Source: Dechloromonas denitrificans
Lineage (GTDB): Bacteria > Pseudomonadota > Gammaproteobacteria > Burkholderiales > Rhodocyclaceae
Length of the DNA: 39,078 nucleotides
Assembly (NCBI RefSeq): GCF_001551835.1
Contig: NZ_LODL01000021.1
Span: 30,572 to 69,649, forward strand
Direction: 5' to 3'
The notes beneath the pieces were generated by a model. The model had not been told where the DNA came from, searched no databases, and saw nothing but the letters and a program-made list of their open reading frames with translations. The translations under genes and the position numbers were made by a program. Below are positions 23,009-31,175 of the stretch, piece by piece (the first letter of the stretch is position 1; each line of letters starts with the position of its first letter).

Positions 23009-23842
23009 GTGAATCAGACAATCTCGGTCGAGGCCATGGGCATCGCCCACGATGACGAGTACCAGACCCTGCCCCACCCGGTTACCGCCAAGGCGCGTAA
23101 TTACCGGGGCGGCGAAACACCGGTCCATAGCCACCCGCGGGCCCAGCTGCTCTATGCCGGCAGCGGCGTCATGCGGGTCGAGACCGAGGCCGGCTGCTGG
23201 GTGGTGCCACCGGTGCGCGGCGTCTGGATACCGGCCGCCACGGCGCACCGGGTGATCATGCTCGGCGCCGTCGAGATGCGGACGCTGTACATCCGCCCCG
23301 ATGCCGCCCCCGGCCTGCCCGAACAGTGCTGCCTGATCGAAGTCAGCCCCTTGCTGCGGGCGCTGATCCTCGCCCTGCTCGACGAACCGCTGGCCTACGA
23401 CCGCACTGGCCGGGCCGGCCAGATCGCGGCGCTGGCGCTGAGCGAACTGCGCTTCCTGAAAATTCCGGCCCTGCATCTGCCGATGCCGGCCGACCAGCGC
23501 CTGCATCGCCTCTGCCAGCAACAGATTGCCCGGCCGGACAGCCGCGACACGCTGGAGACGCTGGCCGGCCAGCAAGCGACCAGCAGCCGGACGCTGGCCC
23601 GCCAGTTCCAGCGCGAAACCGGCATGAGCTTCCGCCAGTGGCGGCAGCAGGCCAGCCTGGTCGAAGCGCTCGGCCATCTGGCCAATAATATGCCGGTGGC
23701 GCTGGTTGCCGAAAAACTCGGCTACCGCAGTGCCAGCGCCTTTACCGCGATGTTCCGGCGCAGCCTGGGGGTCGAGCCGCGGCGCTATTTTTCCGGGGAA
23801 CTGGCCGACGTGCCAAGCTCGCCGTTACAGCCTCCGAGCTGA
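23009..23842 (+). CDS. AraC family transcriptional regulator with cupin sensor
   Basis: 277 residues from a GTG at 23009; an ATG at 23036 is possible but its GAGG is only 2 bases away. The N-terminal cupin-like domain covers about 25-100 (ETPVHSHPRAQLLYAGSGVMRVETEAGCWVVPPVRGVWIPAATAHRV, with the two His-rich positions of a sugar or small-molecule pocket). The C-terminal double helix-turn-helix covers about 175-270 (DTLETLAGQQATSSRTLARQFQRETGMSFRQWRQQ and VALVAEKLGYRSASAFTAMFRRSLGVEPRRY). This pairing with an MFS exporter is common and suggests it controls the divergent fsr-type gene. The effector is unknown. Confidence 0.9.
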   Translation: MNQTISVEAMGIAHDDEYQTLPHPVTAKARNYRGGETPVHSHPRAQLLYAGSGVMRVETEAGCWVVPPVRGVWIPAATAHRVIMLGAVEMRTLYIRPDAAPGLPEQCCLIEVSPLLRALILALLDEPLAYDRTGRAGQIAALALSELRFLKIPALHLPMPADQRLHRLCQQQIARPDSRDTLETLAGQQATSSRTLARQFQRETGMSFRQWRQQASLVEALGHLANNMPVALVAEKLGYRSASAFTAMFRRSLGVEPRRYFSGELADVPSSPLQPPS

Positions 23843-23867
23843 AATCAATCTTGATAGGGAGTACGAC

Positions 23868-24293
23868 ATGGCACTGGCGTGGACCGATTCGCTGAACAAT
23901 ATCGACTGGGCTGAACTCTCCGCCCTTTACCAGGCGGCGGGCATGGGCCTGAAGCAGCCGGACGACCTGGCCACGGCCTTCGCCAACAGCCGTTACCGCT
24001 GCTTCGTGTTCGAGGCCGGGCAACTGATCGGTGCCGGCCGGGCCCTGGCCGATGGCGTCGATTGCTCCTACCTCTGCGATATCGCGGTGCGCCCAGCCGA
24101 TCAAGGGCGAGGCCTCGGCCGGCAGATCGTTGGCCGGCTGGTCGACTGCTCGCGCCAGTACCGGAAAATCATCCTTTACGCCGTCCCCGGCAAGGAGGAT
24201 TTCTACGGCCAGTTCGGTTTCCGGCGGATGAGCACGGCGATGGCCATTTTCGAGAACCCGGCCGATGCCGAGGCGCGCGGACTGCTGCGGTAG
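23868..24293 (+). CDS. GNAT family N-acetyltransferase
   Basis: 141 residues from the ATG at 23868, which has GGGAG 7 bases upstream. The GNAT fold is seen in RCFVFEAGQLIGAGRALADGVDCSYLCDIAVRPADQGRGLGRQIVGRLV (about 44-92), including motif A, DQGRGLGRQ, which binds the pyrophosphate of acetyl-CoA. FYGQFGFRRM near 113-122 is the usual motif B end with a conserved Tyr. The substrate (amine, amino acid or protein) cannot be predicted. It follows the AraC gene by 25 bases and so may be cotranscribed. It is convergent with the EamA transporter. Confidence 0.9.
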   Translation: MALAWTDSLNNIDWAELSALYQAAGMGLKQPDDLATAFANSRYRCFVFEAGQLIGAGRALADGVDCSYLCDIAVRPADQGRGLGRQIVGRLVDCSRQYRKIILYAVPGKEDFYGQFGFRRMSTAMAIFENPADAEARGLLR

Positions 24294-24296
24294 ACC

Positions 24297-24319
24297 GCCC
24301 TTTTTCGGCAAAAACCGGC
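24297..24319. terminator. Weak bidirectional terminator-like hairpin between convergent genes
   Basis: GCC plus TTTTT (24297-24305) pairs with AAAAA plus GGC (24310-24319) around a CGGC loop, with a small internal mismatch. It fills the gap between the acetyltransferase and transporter stops. Mostly A-T pairing, so only a weak call. Confidence 0.3.
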
Positions 24320-25261
24320 TCAGCTTCGGCGGAAGGCCCGCACGCCGAGCAGTACGCCGACGACCAGCAATGCGATGCCGAGCGCACTGCTTGGCGCCGG
24401 CCATTCGCCCCGCCAGGTGTAGGCATAGGCCAGCGCGGCCAGGGTTTCGAAGACGATCAACTGCCCGGAAAGCGCCGTCGGCAACAAGCTGCTGGCGCGA
24501 TTCCAGAGCAAGGTGCCGAGCCATGATGCACTCAGGCCGAGAAGCAGCATCAGGCCGATGAATTTCGCCGGTTGCGGGCCGAGCGGCCAAGTAAAGTCGG
24601 CCGGCGCCGGCATGGCGAGGAAGACGAGCAGTGCCAGCGGCAAGGTGGCCAGCCCCTGCGCCGTCGCCCAAGTGCCCGAGGCCAGTTGGGGCCGGGCCTG
24701 CAGCCAGGCCGCATTGCGGATCGGATACCAGGCCCAGCAGGCGACGGCGCCGACGGCGAAGAGGCCGCCGAGCAGGTAGTCGTCCAGGCTGCGCCCGCCA
24801 TCGAGCCGGCCAATTTCGTGCCGGTTCACCAGCAGGATGCCCAGGGCCACCACCACCAACGGCGGCAGCAGTCGTCGCCAGGCGATGCCACCCCGGCCGA
24901 AATTGGCGCAGACGGCAATGACGATGGGCAAGGTGCCGATCAGCATGGTCGGCAAGGGGGCATCGGCCAACTGGATGGCCGAGGCGAGCAGGCCGTAATA
25001 AAGCAGGTTGCCGATCAGCGCCAGTTCGAAGGCGCGCGCCCAGTCCTTTCGGTCGAGCTGGCCCAGGCGGCGCCGGTCGCGCAGCGCCAGGGGCAGCGCG
25101 ATCAGGCCGAAGGCCAGGTAGCGGCCGACGGCGAGGAGCAGTGGCGGATAGTCGATCAACATCAGGGGGACGACGAAAACCAGCCCCCAGGCCAGCCCGG
25201 CGCCGAGTGCACAGGCCACCCCGGGCAGCAGCGCCGCGGCGGGCAGCGACTTGGATTTCAC
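24320..25261 (-). CDS. EamA/DMT superfamily transporter
   Basis: 313 residues from a GTG at 25261, giving a short basic N-terminus (VKSKSLPAA) and ten transmembrane segments in two EamA halves. Examples are GVACALGAGLAWGLVFVVPLMLI (about 11-33), YLAFGLIALPLAL, LIGNLLYYGLLASAIQLADAPLPTMLIGTLPIVIAVCA, and FIGLMLLLGLSASWLGTLLWNRASSLLPTALSGQLIVFETLAALAYAY near 225-272. The ALNxSL-like segment and repeated halves are typical of drug/metabolite exporters. The substrate is unknown. The start lies 11 bases after the stop of the DUF302 gene, so the two form an operon. No good ribosome-binding site precedes the GTG, so the exact start is uncertain by a few codons. Confidence 0.85.
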   Translation of the reverse strand: MKSKSLPAAALLPGVACALGAGLAWGLVFVVPLMLIDYPPLLLAVGRYLAFGLIALPLALRDRRRLGQLDRKDWARAFELALIGNLLYYGLLASAIQLADAPLPTMLIGTLPIVIAVCANFGRGGIAWRRLLPPLVVVALGILLVNRHEIGRLDGGRSLDDYLLGGLFAVGAVACWAWYPIRNAAWLQARPQLASGTWATAQGLATLPLALLVFLAMPAPADFTWPLGPQPAKFIGLMLLLGLSASWLGTLLWNRASSLLPTALSGQLIVFETLAALAYAYTWRGEWPAPSSALGIALLVVGVLLGVRAFRRS

Positions 25262-25272
25262 CGACGGCAGGT

Positions 25273-25656
25273 TCAGCGCGTTTCGTCCACGATCTGCCGC
25301 ATCCGGCCTTCGATCTCGCCGGCCAGCCGCAGCAGGTCGGCGTTGCCACCGATGGCGGCGAACAGCGCTTCCGGCCGGATCAGGCCGATCTTGGTGGCGC
25401 CGTCCTCGGTATAGACCGAGATTCGCCAGGGCAAGGTCAGGGCGAGGCGGAGGTCGGCGGCGAGCATTTTTTCCATGTCGCGGTAATTGCAGATGTCGAA
25501 GACCTGGCAATCATCATCGAGCTCGATTCCCTTGCGGCGCAGGGTTTCGCTCAGGTCGTGGCGATGCAGGACGACAAAGCCGAGGCGCTGGACGACCGGC
25601 TCCAGGTCGAAGGTCGCCTCATAGAATGACTTGCTGCTTTCGACGATGTAAAACAC
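25273..25656 (-). CDS. DUF302 domain protein
   Basis: 127 residues from a GTG at 25656 with a strong AAGGGGAG 4 bases upstream; frame-open sequence further upstream is not coding-like. The sequence fits DUF302: it starts FYIVESSKSFYEATFDLEPVVQRLGFVVLHRHDLSETLRRKGIELDDDCQVFDICNYRDMEKMLAADLRLALTLPWRISVYTEDGATKIGLIRPEALF. The family includes F-V-L-x-x-H-D and C-x-I-C-N elements. Family members are small, soluble or membrane-tethered proteins of unknown biochemical role. The conserved Cys in VFDICN is present. First gene of a two-gene operon with the EamA transporter. Confidence 0.82.
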   Translation of the reverse strand: MFYIVESSKSFYEATFDLEPVVQRLGFVVLHRHDLSETLRRKGIELDDDCQVFDICNYRDMEKMLAADLRLALTLPWRISVYTEDGATKIGLIRPEALFAAIGGNADLLRLAGEIEGRMRQIVDETR

Positions 25657-25740
25657 GAACTCCCCTTGGTGCTGAAACCGGAAAAAAGCGAATGATAGGG
25701 GAGAAGCGGAGCTTTCCGGCGATGCCTGCGGTCGACTGCC

Positions 25741-25786
25741 GCAAAAAGCCGAAAATGCGGCGGCGGGCAGGAATGTCCGCCCGCCG
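25741..25786 (-). terminator. Terminator-like hairpin downstream of the chemoreceptor gene
   Basis: CGGCGGGC (25761-25768) pairs with GCCCGCCG (25779-25786), an 8-bp stem with a 10-base loop. On the minus strand it is followed by a T-rich tail with runs of four and five T. It lies 47 bases after the chemoreceptor stop. Confidence 0.45.
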
Positions 25787-25832
25787 GTGGCCGGGGAAAG
25801 GCCGCATGCTGCGACGCCCCGGCCGGAGACGG

Positions 25833-27443
25833 TCAAACGCGATACTGGCTGACGATATTCCGCATTTCCTGGGCCAGCTGGACCAGTTCATCGGAGGTAT
25901 TGGACGTGGACTGCGCGGCGGCGCTGTTTTCCTCGGTCATCTGGGCGATTTTCTCGACCTGCTGGGCGATGTCGGTGCTGGCGACGCCCTGTTCGCGAAT
26001 CGAACCGGTAATGTCGCTGACCATCTCAACGGTATCGCGCGAGCCGCTGCCGATTTCCTGCATCGCGCTGCTCGCCTGCTCGGCATAACCGACACCGGTC
26101 GTCACCGCGCCTTCCACCGTCTGGATGCTGAGCACGGCAGCCTGGGAACCGGCCACCATTTGCTGGATGGTAGCGGCGATTTCCTGCGTGGACTGGCCGG
26201 TGCGCTCGGCCAGCTTGCGCACTTCATCGGCCACCACGGCAAAACCACGGCCCTGTTCGCCGGCCCGCGCCGCCTCGATCGCGGCATTGAGCGCGAGCAG
26301 GTTGGTCTGGTCGGCAATTTCCTTGATCACGGCCACAATGCTGCTGATCTTCTCGCTTTGCAGTTCCAGTTCGGTCAGCTGGCCCGAGGCATTCTTGACC
26401 GTCTGGGCAATGCCGTTGATCGATTGGACGGTATCGCCGATGATGCCCTCGCCCTTCTGCGCCAGCGCCCCGGCATTGGTGGACAGACGCCGGGTCTCTT
26501 CGGCGCGGTCGGCCACGTGATTGACGCTGACCGTCATTTCCTCGACCGAAGCAGCCATGCTGGACGCCGCTTCGCTCTGATAGCTGGAGGCGACGGACAT
26601 TTCGCGGGCAGCGGTCGACACTTTCTGGGCCGCGGCATTGACCGACTCGGCATGCTGGGAAATCTGGCGGAAGCTTTGCTGCAGGCGCTGCAGCAAACCG
26701 TTGAAGGCGTGGGCCACCTTGGCCAGTTCGTCATTGCCGCTGACCTTGAGGCGGGACGTGAAGTCGAGTTCCTGTTCGACGCGCGAGAACATGCTGACCA
26801 TAGTGTCCAGCGAGCCGGAAACATGGCGATAGATGATGAAGCCGATGGCGGCGACCAGCAAGCCGACCAGGATCACCGAGGCAATGACCATGTTCCGGGC
26901 GCTCTCGTAGGTCGCAAAGGCTTCCTTCGCTCCCCGGTCGGCCAGCACCTGGTTGTACTTGACATGCTCGATCAGCGCCACATTGAGGCCATCGATGATC
27001 TCGCGCGCCTGATTCGTGATCTGCAGGCCCTCCTCGCGCTTGCCCTGGCGGGCGGCGTCGAGGAACTTCTCGGCGAAAGCAGCATATTGCTCGGCCAGGC
27101 GCTTGTCAGTGGCGAGCAGCTCGCGATCCTTGTCATCGCTGAGCAGTTTTTCATAACTGGCCAGCGCGCCGCGCATTTCGTCCAGGCGTACCTTGAAGCG
27201 CTTCTCCAAAGCGGCCAGCTTCTCGGCGTCGGTTTCGATCAGCATGCTGAGCAAAGGCGGCCGGGCCCGGAGAAATGCCACCTGCGCGTTCTGCAAGGTG
27301 GTGATGCTGGGCAGCAGCACCTCGTTGGTCTCGCGCACCCCCTGGTTGATATTTACGATCTGGTAAAGGCTGAAACCGCCGACGCCGACCAGGCCGGCAA
27401 TCGCCAGGCCGATCAACAAAATGATACGTGTAGCAATAGTCAT
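25833..27443 (-). CDS. Methyl-accepting chemotaxis protein with periplasmic four-helix-bundle sensor
   Basis: 536 residues. TM1 is at about 5-27 and TM2 at 185-206. The loop between (about 30-184) is a four-helix-bundle ligand-binding domain (4HB_MCP), seen as long helices such as [41 protein letters not shown] follows (about 207-260). The cytoplasmic signalling domain covers about 265-536, with the highly conserved hairpin tip [42 protein letters not shown] near 370-412, which binds CheA and CheW. There is no C-terminal CheR-binding pentapeptide (ends SQYRV). A GGGG 5 bases before the ATG supports the start. A perfect TTGAT-N4-ATCAA box lies about 39 bases upstream, so expression may respond to oxygen. 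No other chemotaxis gene is nearby. Ligand unknown. Confidence 0.95.
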   Translation of the reverse strand: MTIATRIILLIGLAIAGLVGVGGFSLYQIVNINQGVRETNEVLLPSITTLQNAQVAFLRARPPLLSMLIETDAEKLAALEKRFKVRLDEMRGALASYEKLLSDDKDRELLATDKRLAEQYAAFAEKFLDAARQGKREEGLQITNQAREIIDGLNVALIEHVKYNQVLADRGAKEAFATYESARNMVIASVILVGLLVAAIGFIIYRHVSGSLDTMVSMFSRVEQELDFTSRLKVSGNDELAKVAHAFNGLLQRLQQSFRQISQHAESVNAAAQKVSTAAREMSVASSYQSEAASSMAASVEEMTVSVNHVADRAEETRRLSTNAGALAQKGEGIIGDTVQSINGIAQTVKNASGQLTELELQSEKISSIVAVIKEIADQTNLLALNAAIEAARAGEQGRGFAVVADEVRKLAERTGQSTQEIAATIQQMVAGSQAAVLSIQTVEGAVTTGVGYAEQASSAMQEIGSGSRDTVEMVSDITGSIREQGVASTDIAQQVEKIAQMTEENSAAAQSTSNTSDELVQLAQEMRNIVSQYRV

Positions 27444-27816
27444 AAAATCCCCATATCCCCAAGAATGAATCTAGTTTGATTTATATCAACAGCGGCCGAT
27501 GATAGCCCGTCCAGGTGACGCTGACCAGTATGGACTCATGGCCAAAATTAATAAATAAACACTTATATAACAACGAATTATTTACTGAAATAATCCCGTA
27601 CATTGCATCCGGGTACTCCTCGCCCGCTTCCGACAATCAAGAAAAAACCAAGGACTCGGCCGTAACATTTTGTTAAATTTAAATAATTAGCCAAATCTCA
27701 CGGTCAATCGCCCAGTTTCCAAGCGCGGCCCATTGCCAAGGGCCAGCCACCACATCGACCGATGCTAATATAGAACATTGTTCGCAGGCTGATGCAGCCC
27801 GAACCGCCGGAGCCGC
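27444..27816. other. 373-bp intergenic region between the chemoreceptor and small membrane-protein genes
   Basis: Holds both divergent promoters and no supported gene. The part 27480-27700 is distinctly AT-rich. It contains the FNR/Anr-type box at 27476-27489 and a TAACA-TTT-TGTTA dyad at 27663-27675. AATATAGAAC near 27768 could include a -10 for the plus-strand gene, with no clear -35. Confidence 0.5.
27476..27489. promoter_or_regulatory. Perfect FNR/Anr/Dnr-type binding site upstream of the chemoreceptor gene
   Basis: TTGAT at 27476-27480, four bases, ATCAA at 27485-27489: an exact match to the FNR-family consensus. Its centre is 39 bases before the chemoreceptor ATG. Because a leader with the ribosome-binding site must fit in between, the box would overlap or lie close to the core promoter, which suits repression more than classical activation. 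Confidence 0.65.
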
Positions 27817-28239
27817 ATGGTGAAAAAATCTTACTGGATCGTCCTGCTGCTGGTTTTCCTGGTCGGGCTGGACTGGTATATCCGCGCGCCGGATGCCCGT
27901 TCCCGGCAATTGAGCAGCGCCATCGAAGCGCAGGCCAGCCAGGAACTGAAGGACTATCCCTACCAGTTCAAGGTACTCAAGGTCAGCGGCGACACCGCCT
28001 ATCTGAGCACGCCACGCAGTTTCGAGGTACCGGCCTTCTGGGCGCTGGCCGCCCTGTTCCCCGACATCGACACCAAGAACGCCAACAACCTGGCCTTTAT
28101 CGCGGCGGAACAACGGCTCGGCCGGGTTCAGGCCGAAGCCCACGCCATCGTCCTGGCCCAACCCGGCGTCAAGGAGGTCGCCTGGGAACTCGACCGCGAG
28201 TGGCTGAAACGCCATTTCATCGAAGTCCCCGCCAAATAG
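27817..28239 (+). CDS. Small single-pass membrane protein of unknown function
   Basis: 140 residues. Residues 5-22 (SYWIVLLLVFLVGLDWYI) form a membrane anchor after a basic MVKK, and there is no signal-peptidase site, so the rest (about 118 residues) probably faces the periplasm while anchored. The soluble part is mixed alpha/beta (SSAIEAQASQELKDYPYQFKVLKVSGDTAYLSTPRSFEVPAFWALAALFPDIDTKNANNLAFIAAEQRLGRVQAEAHAIVLAQPGV). No known motif or cysteine is visible. The gene is divergent from the chemoreceptor and precedes a response-regulator gene on the same strand by 233 bases, so a link to either is possible but unproven. Confidence 0.7.
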   Translation: MVKKSYWIVLLLVFLVGLDWYIRAPDARSRQLSSAIEAQASQELKDYPYQFKVLKVSGDTAYLSTPRSFEVPAFWALAALFPDIDTKNANNLAFIAAEQRLGRVQAEAHAIVLAQPGVKEVAWELDREWLKRHFIEVPAK

Positions 28240-28362
28240 CCTGACCGCCCAATTGCTGCGGTGCACCGCCCGGACAGCACAAAATTTGCGCTCGGCCCCG
28301 GCTCCGGGTCTAATACCGCCCGGCCCGCAGCGAAGAAATATTTCCCGGGGCCAGCGCAATCC

Positions 28363-28402
28363 TTAGTGCAAATGCAAAATGCATCATAAAATGGCGCACT
28401 AA
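28363..28402. promoter_or_regulatory. Nested inverted repeats upstream of the response-regulator gene
   Basis: The outer repeat is TTAGTGC (28363-28369) with GCACTAA (28396-28402). Inside it lies a second dyad, ATGCA-AAA-TGCAT (28372-28384). The surrounding sequence is AT-rich against a GC-rich background and ends about 70 bases before the ATG. Looks like a promoter/operator region; the binding protein is unknown. Confidence 0.4.
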
Positions 28403-28472
28403 AATTTTCCGTGCAGTGCAGCAATCCCGATTGCCACTGCGGCCGGAACTGCATCGGACGAATCAAGGGGCA

Positions 28473-29030
28473 ATGTTGGGACTACTCGAAAAATTCAAGG
28501 CGCTATTCAGACGCAAGGACGCCTTGGCCTTTCCGGAAACGATCGCCCCGGAAGAAAGCTCGGCCGAGCGCCGCCAGCGCACCCGCCTCAACGCCCGCGA
28601 AGGGACGCGGGTACTGATCATCGACGATTCGAAAACCATCCTCGCCGTCCTCAAGAAATTCCTCCGCTCGGCCGGCTACGAAACCATCGAAGCGCTGGAT
28701 GCCGAAAGCGGCCTCGAACTGATGCGCCAGCATCGGCCGCAACTGGTCTTTCTCGACATCATGCTGCCCGGCATGAACGGCTTTGCCGCCCTTCGCCAGA
28801 TTCGCCGCGACCAGCAACTGCGCGATACGCCGGTGATCATGATGAGCGGCAACGAACAGGCGATGGAAAAGTTTTTCGGCACCCGGATCGGCGCCGACGA
28901 CTTCATGAAAAAGCCCTTCTCGCGCTATGAAGTATTTTTCCGGATCGAGCGCCTGCTCGATGAAAACCTGATCCCGAAACGCCTGCCGCCGCCTTCCGCC
29001 CTCGGCCCCGCCTCGCGGCTACCGCTCTGA
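28473..29030 (+). CDS. Single-domain response regulator with N-terminal extension
   Basis: 185 residues from the ATG at 28473, with AAGGGG 3-4 bases upstream. An N-terminal basic, charged region of about 45 residues precedes a complete receiver domain (about 46-165). Receiver residues are the acidic pair in VLIIDDSKTI (D51, D52), phospho-acceptor D95 in LVFLDIMLPG, S125 in MMSGNE and K147 in DFMKKPF. There is no output domain, so it would act by protein contact. The layout is like PilG/PilH- or CheY-type regulators, where KKPF and GFAALRQIR are common. No cognate kinase is adjacent; the chemoreceptor lies about 1 kb upstream on the other strand. Confidence 0.9.
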   Translation: MLGLLEKFKALFRRKDALAFPETIAPEESSAERRQRTRLNAREGTRVLIIDDSKTILAVLKKFLRSAGYETIEALDAESGLELMRQHRPQLVFLDIMLPGMNGFAALRQIRRDQQLRDTPVIMMSGNEQAMEKFFGTRIGADDFMKKPFSRYEVFFRIERLLDENLIPKRLPPPSALGPASRLPL

Positions 29031-29037
29031 GCGGCCC

Positions 29038-29055
29038 CGGCGCGCCCCCGCGCCG
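29038..29055. terminator. GC-rich hairpin between convergent genes
   Basis: CGGCGCG (29038-29044) pairs perfectly with CGCGCCG (29049-29055) around a CCCC loop, directly before the GST stop. No T-run follows on either strand, so efficient intrinsic termination is doubtful. Confidence 0.35.
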
Positions 29056-29688
29056 CTAACGCAAGACCGAGGCGTAGCCCTCTTCCGCCAGCACCTGGCG
29101 CACTGCCGGCCGGGTCAGCAGCCGGCGGTAATGGGCCAGACAGTTTTCCGGCAATGGAATGCCGATCCGCTCGGCCCAGAACTCGACATAAAACAGCGCC
29201 GCATCGGCAATGCCGAACTGCGCGTCGACATAGTCCCGCCCTGCCAGTTCGCGATCGACGATGGCAAAGCCCTGGTCGATGATCTGCCGGCCCTGCGCCT
29301 TGACCGAGGCATGGTCGCCACTGCTCGGCGCAAAGCGCTCGGTCGTGAAGATGCGGGCAAAGCCTTGCGTATGCAGGGTATGCACCGCGTAGTTCATCAG
29401 GCCGAGGGCACGCACCTCGCCGGCCAGCGTCGCCGGCAGCAACTGGCGCTTCGGGTAGCTGCGGGCCAGCCACCAGGCAATGGCCGAAAACTCGGTCAGG
29501 GCGGTGCCATCGTCGAGCACCAGGGCCGGAATGCTGCCCTTAGGGTTGATCGCCAGATAATCGGGCTTGTACTGGTCGCCGGCCAGCAGATTGACGATAT
29601 GGGCCTCGAAAACCAGACCGCATTCTTCGAGCAGGATATGGATGCCCGTCGAGCACGAGCCGGGCGTCATGTAGAACTTCTTGCTCAT
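29056..29688 (-). CDS. Glutathione S-transferase family protein
   Basis: 210 residues. The N-terminal thioredoxin-like domain (about 1-80) has MTPGSCSTGIHILLEECGL, where Ser/Cys in PGSCS is the usual glutathione-activating region of bacterial beta-like GSTs, and INPKGSIPALVLDDGTALTEFSAIAWWLARS (about 47-77), where the cis-Pro (SIPAL) and TEFSAI bind glutathione. The C-terminal helical domain covers about 88-205. The GST conjugates glutathione to electrophiles or serves in stress protection. It starts 4 bases after the stop of the rhodanese gene, forming a two-gene operon that links two thiol-related proteins. Substrate unknown. Confidence 0.88.
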   Translation of the reverse strand: MSKKFYMTPGSCSTGIHILLEECGLVFEAHIVNLLAGDQYKPDYLAINPKGSIPALVLDDGTALTEFSAIAWWLARSYPKRQLLPATLAGEVRALGLMNYAVHTLHTQGFARIFTTERFAPSSGDHASVKAQGRQIIDQGFAIVDRELAGRDYVDAQFGIADAALFYVEFWAERIGIPLPENCLAHYRRLLTRPAVRQVLAEEGYASVLR

Positions 29689-29692
29689 CGCA

Positions 29693-30022
29693 TCAGGCCG
29701 CCGCCAGGACAGCGACCAGCGCCTCGTAACCGCCGTCGACGCTGAACACCCGGCGGAAACGGAAATCGACGAACATCTGGGCGAAGGTCTGGCTGGCGTT
29801 GCCGTGATAGCAGTAGATGATCACCGGCTGCTCCTTGGCCAGCCGGCGGAACCAGCCCGCCAGCCGATCCTCGGCGAGATGGGCGGCACCGGGCAGATGG
29901 CCGCGCTGGTAGCTGGCAGTATCGCGCACATCGAACACGGTGGCCGCCGGCTCGGCGGCGATCAAGGCCAGGGCCTGGGCTGCGGGGATGCGTTGGTAGT
30001 TGGTTGGTTCAGCGAGGCTCAT
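29693..30022 (-). CDS. glpE: GlpE-like single-domain rhodanese (thiosulfate sulfurtransferase)
   Basis: 109 residues from the ATG at 30022, matching E. coli GlpE (108); earlier in-frame codons are not coding-like. The rhodanese fold shows VFDVRDTASYQRGHLPGAAHL (about 31-51), and the active-site loop is CYHGNASQ (about 70-77), with the Cys that carries the persulfide. CYHGN is the GlpE-type loop. It moves sulfur from thiosulfate to cyanide or a thiol acceptor such as thioredoxin. It is the first gene of an operon with the GST. The ribosome-binding site is weak. No glp gene is nearby, so the symbol reflects similarity, not context. Confidence 0.82.
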   Translation of the reverse strand: MSLAEPTNYQRIPAAQALALIAAEPAATVFDVRDTASYQRGHLPGAAHLAEDRLAGWFRRLAKEQPVIIYCYHGNASQTFAQMFVDFRFRRVFSVDGGYEALVAVLAAA

Positions 30023-30346
30023 GAATATCGACAGGAATTGGCTGGGGTAACGGGTCGACGCAAGAGCAATGCCAAGTGGCGACCCGGCCAGCAGCCTTGG
30101 CAAGCGGCCTGTTGCCTGGTCACGGCAGCGTCGCTTGTTGCTTTTACGACAACTTGGCGTCGTCGCCGACACGCCGGCAAGCCGCCGACAAAAATGACAT
30201 CGTCACCACACAGGCGGCAGCCGTATAATCGTTTGGCATTTTTTTCCATTTATCGCAACCACTCCGGAAGCGCCGCATCGTATCTTGCCGACCGCAATGC
30301 CGGCGCCCACGACGCCCCGCCGCCGGCGATCCCTTCCAAGGAAATC
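30023..30346. other. 324-bp divergent region between the rhodanese and PEP-CTERM genes
   Basis: No gene is supported. A perfect TATAAT lies at 30224-30229 on the plus strand, about 118 bases before the PEP-CTERM start, and is followed by a T-rich stretch. No good -35 stands at 16-19 bases upstream. The part nearest the rhodanese gene is GC-rich with no evident element. Confidence 0.45.
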
Positions 30347-31174
30347 ATGACCTCACCCTGCTCCGCAAAGCGCCTCAGCCAACTACTCTGTGCGCTGACC
30401 CTCGGCCTTGCCAGCCAGTTCGCCCTGGCCGCGACCGAATGGCAACTCAACCCGGCTGGCAACGGCCTGGGCGGCGCCAGCCGCCTTTCGGCGCTTGATG
30501 TCGGCGGCGTCGGCTACGTGCAGATCCTGCCGAGCAGCACCGATCCGACCGGCTTCAATTTCATCGAACATGGTGCCTACCAGGCGCTGCAGTCCGACAA
30601 GAGCACACCCTTCGGCGCGCAGGATCTGACCATTACCTACACCGTGATGGGGCACGGCAGCCTGCTCAACCCGTTCGCGCTCAGCTTCACTTCGGGCAGT
30701 ATCAATCTCTACGCCGACCGCAATTTCGATTTCGCCAGCACGACCGGCAGCTATGGCGCCGACAACGGCAACCGCATTGCCAGCTTCAGCGTTTTCGGTG
30801 GCGGCCTCAACGCCAACGGCATGGTCAGCGTCCAGGCCAATGCCGTCGCCGGCAGCGTGCTGGCCGGCTACCTGTTCGCCGCCGACGGCAGCGACCTAGC
30901 CAAGCGCAACAACGTGCTGATGAACCTCGGCGTCTTCAACCAGCAAACGACCCCGGACAGCCTGCTGGTCGCCGAGGTGGTCTGCGGCATGGCAGGCTCG
31001 ACCGGCGCCGGCTGCAACGGCACGCCCTTCGTTAACACGCCGTTCGCCTACACGGTCAAGGATGGCGGCTACGCGACGATCTCCGCCGTACCGGAGCCGG
31101 AAATGGTGAGCATGCTGCTTGCCGGTCTCGGCCTGATTTCCGTCGTCGCCCGCCGGCGTCGGGCAGTGGTCTGA
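30347..31174 (+). CDS. PEP-CTERM sorted exported protein
   Basis: 275 residues from the ATG at 30347, with AAGGAA 4 bases upstream. A signal peptide covers about residues 1-28 (SAKRLSQLLCALTLGLASQFALA). The mature part (about 29-250) is rich in Gly, Asn, Ser and Thr with strand-like segments (SGSINLYADRNFDFASTTGSYG) and two Cys near 215-225 (VVCGMAGSTGAGCNG). The C-terminus is a PEP-CTERM signal: VPEPEMVSMLLAGLGLISVV then ARRRRAVV, meaning the VPEP motif, a transmembrane helix and a basic tail. This signal is cleaved by an EpsH-type exosortase during export to the surface or exopolysaccharide matrix. No exosortase gene is in the window. Function of the mature part unknown. Confidence 0.88.
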   Translation: MTSPCSAKRLSQLLCALTLGLASQFALAATEWQLNPAGNGLGGASRLSALDVGGVGYVQILPSSTDPTGFNFIEHGAYQALQSDKSTPFGAQDLTITYTVMGHGSLLNPFALSFTSGSINLYADRNFDFASTTGSYGADNGNRIASFSVFGGGLNANGMVSVQANAVAGSVLAGYLFAADGSDLAKRNNVLMNLGVFNQQTTPDSLLVAEVVCGMAGSTGAGCNGTPFVNTPFAYTVKDGGYATISAVPEPEMVSMLLAGLGLISVVARRRRAVV

Positions 31175-31175
31175 A

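Noticed and set aside
22937..23677. Long N-terminal extension of the Fsr-type exporter frame
   Set aside because: This part is antisense to the AraC regulator; the family start and length (406) fit the ATG at 22936.
25251..27479. 742-residue plus-strand open frame opposite the chemoreceptor
   Set aside because: Fully antisense to a canonical chemoreceptor; repetitive His/Gly/Leu-rich translation typical of a shadow frame.
28258..28269. 12-bp palindrome GCGGTGCACCGC after the small membrane-protein gene
   Set aside because: Self-complementary without a loop and in GC-rich sequence where such short palindromes are common; no positional argument for function.
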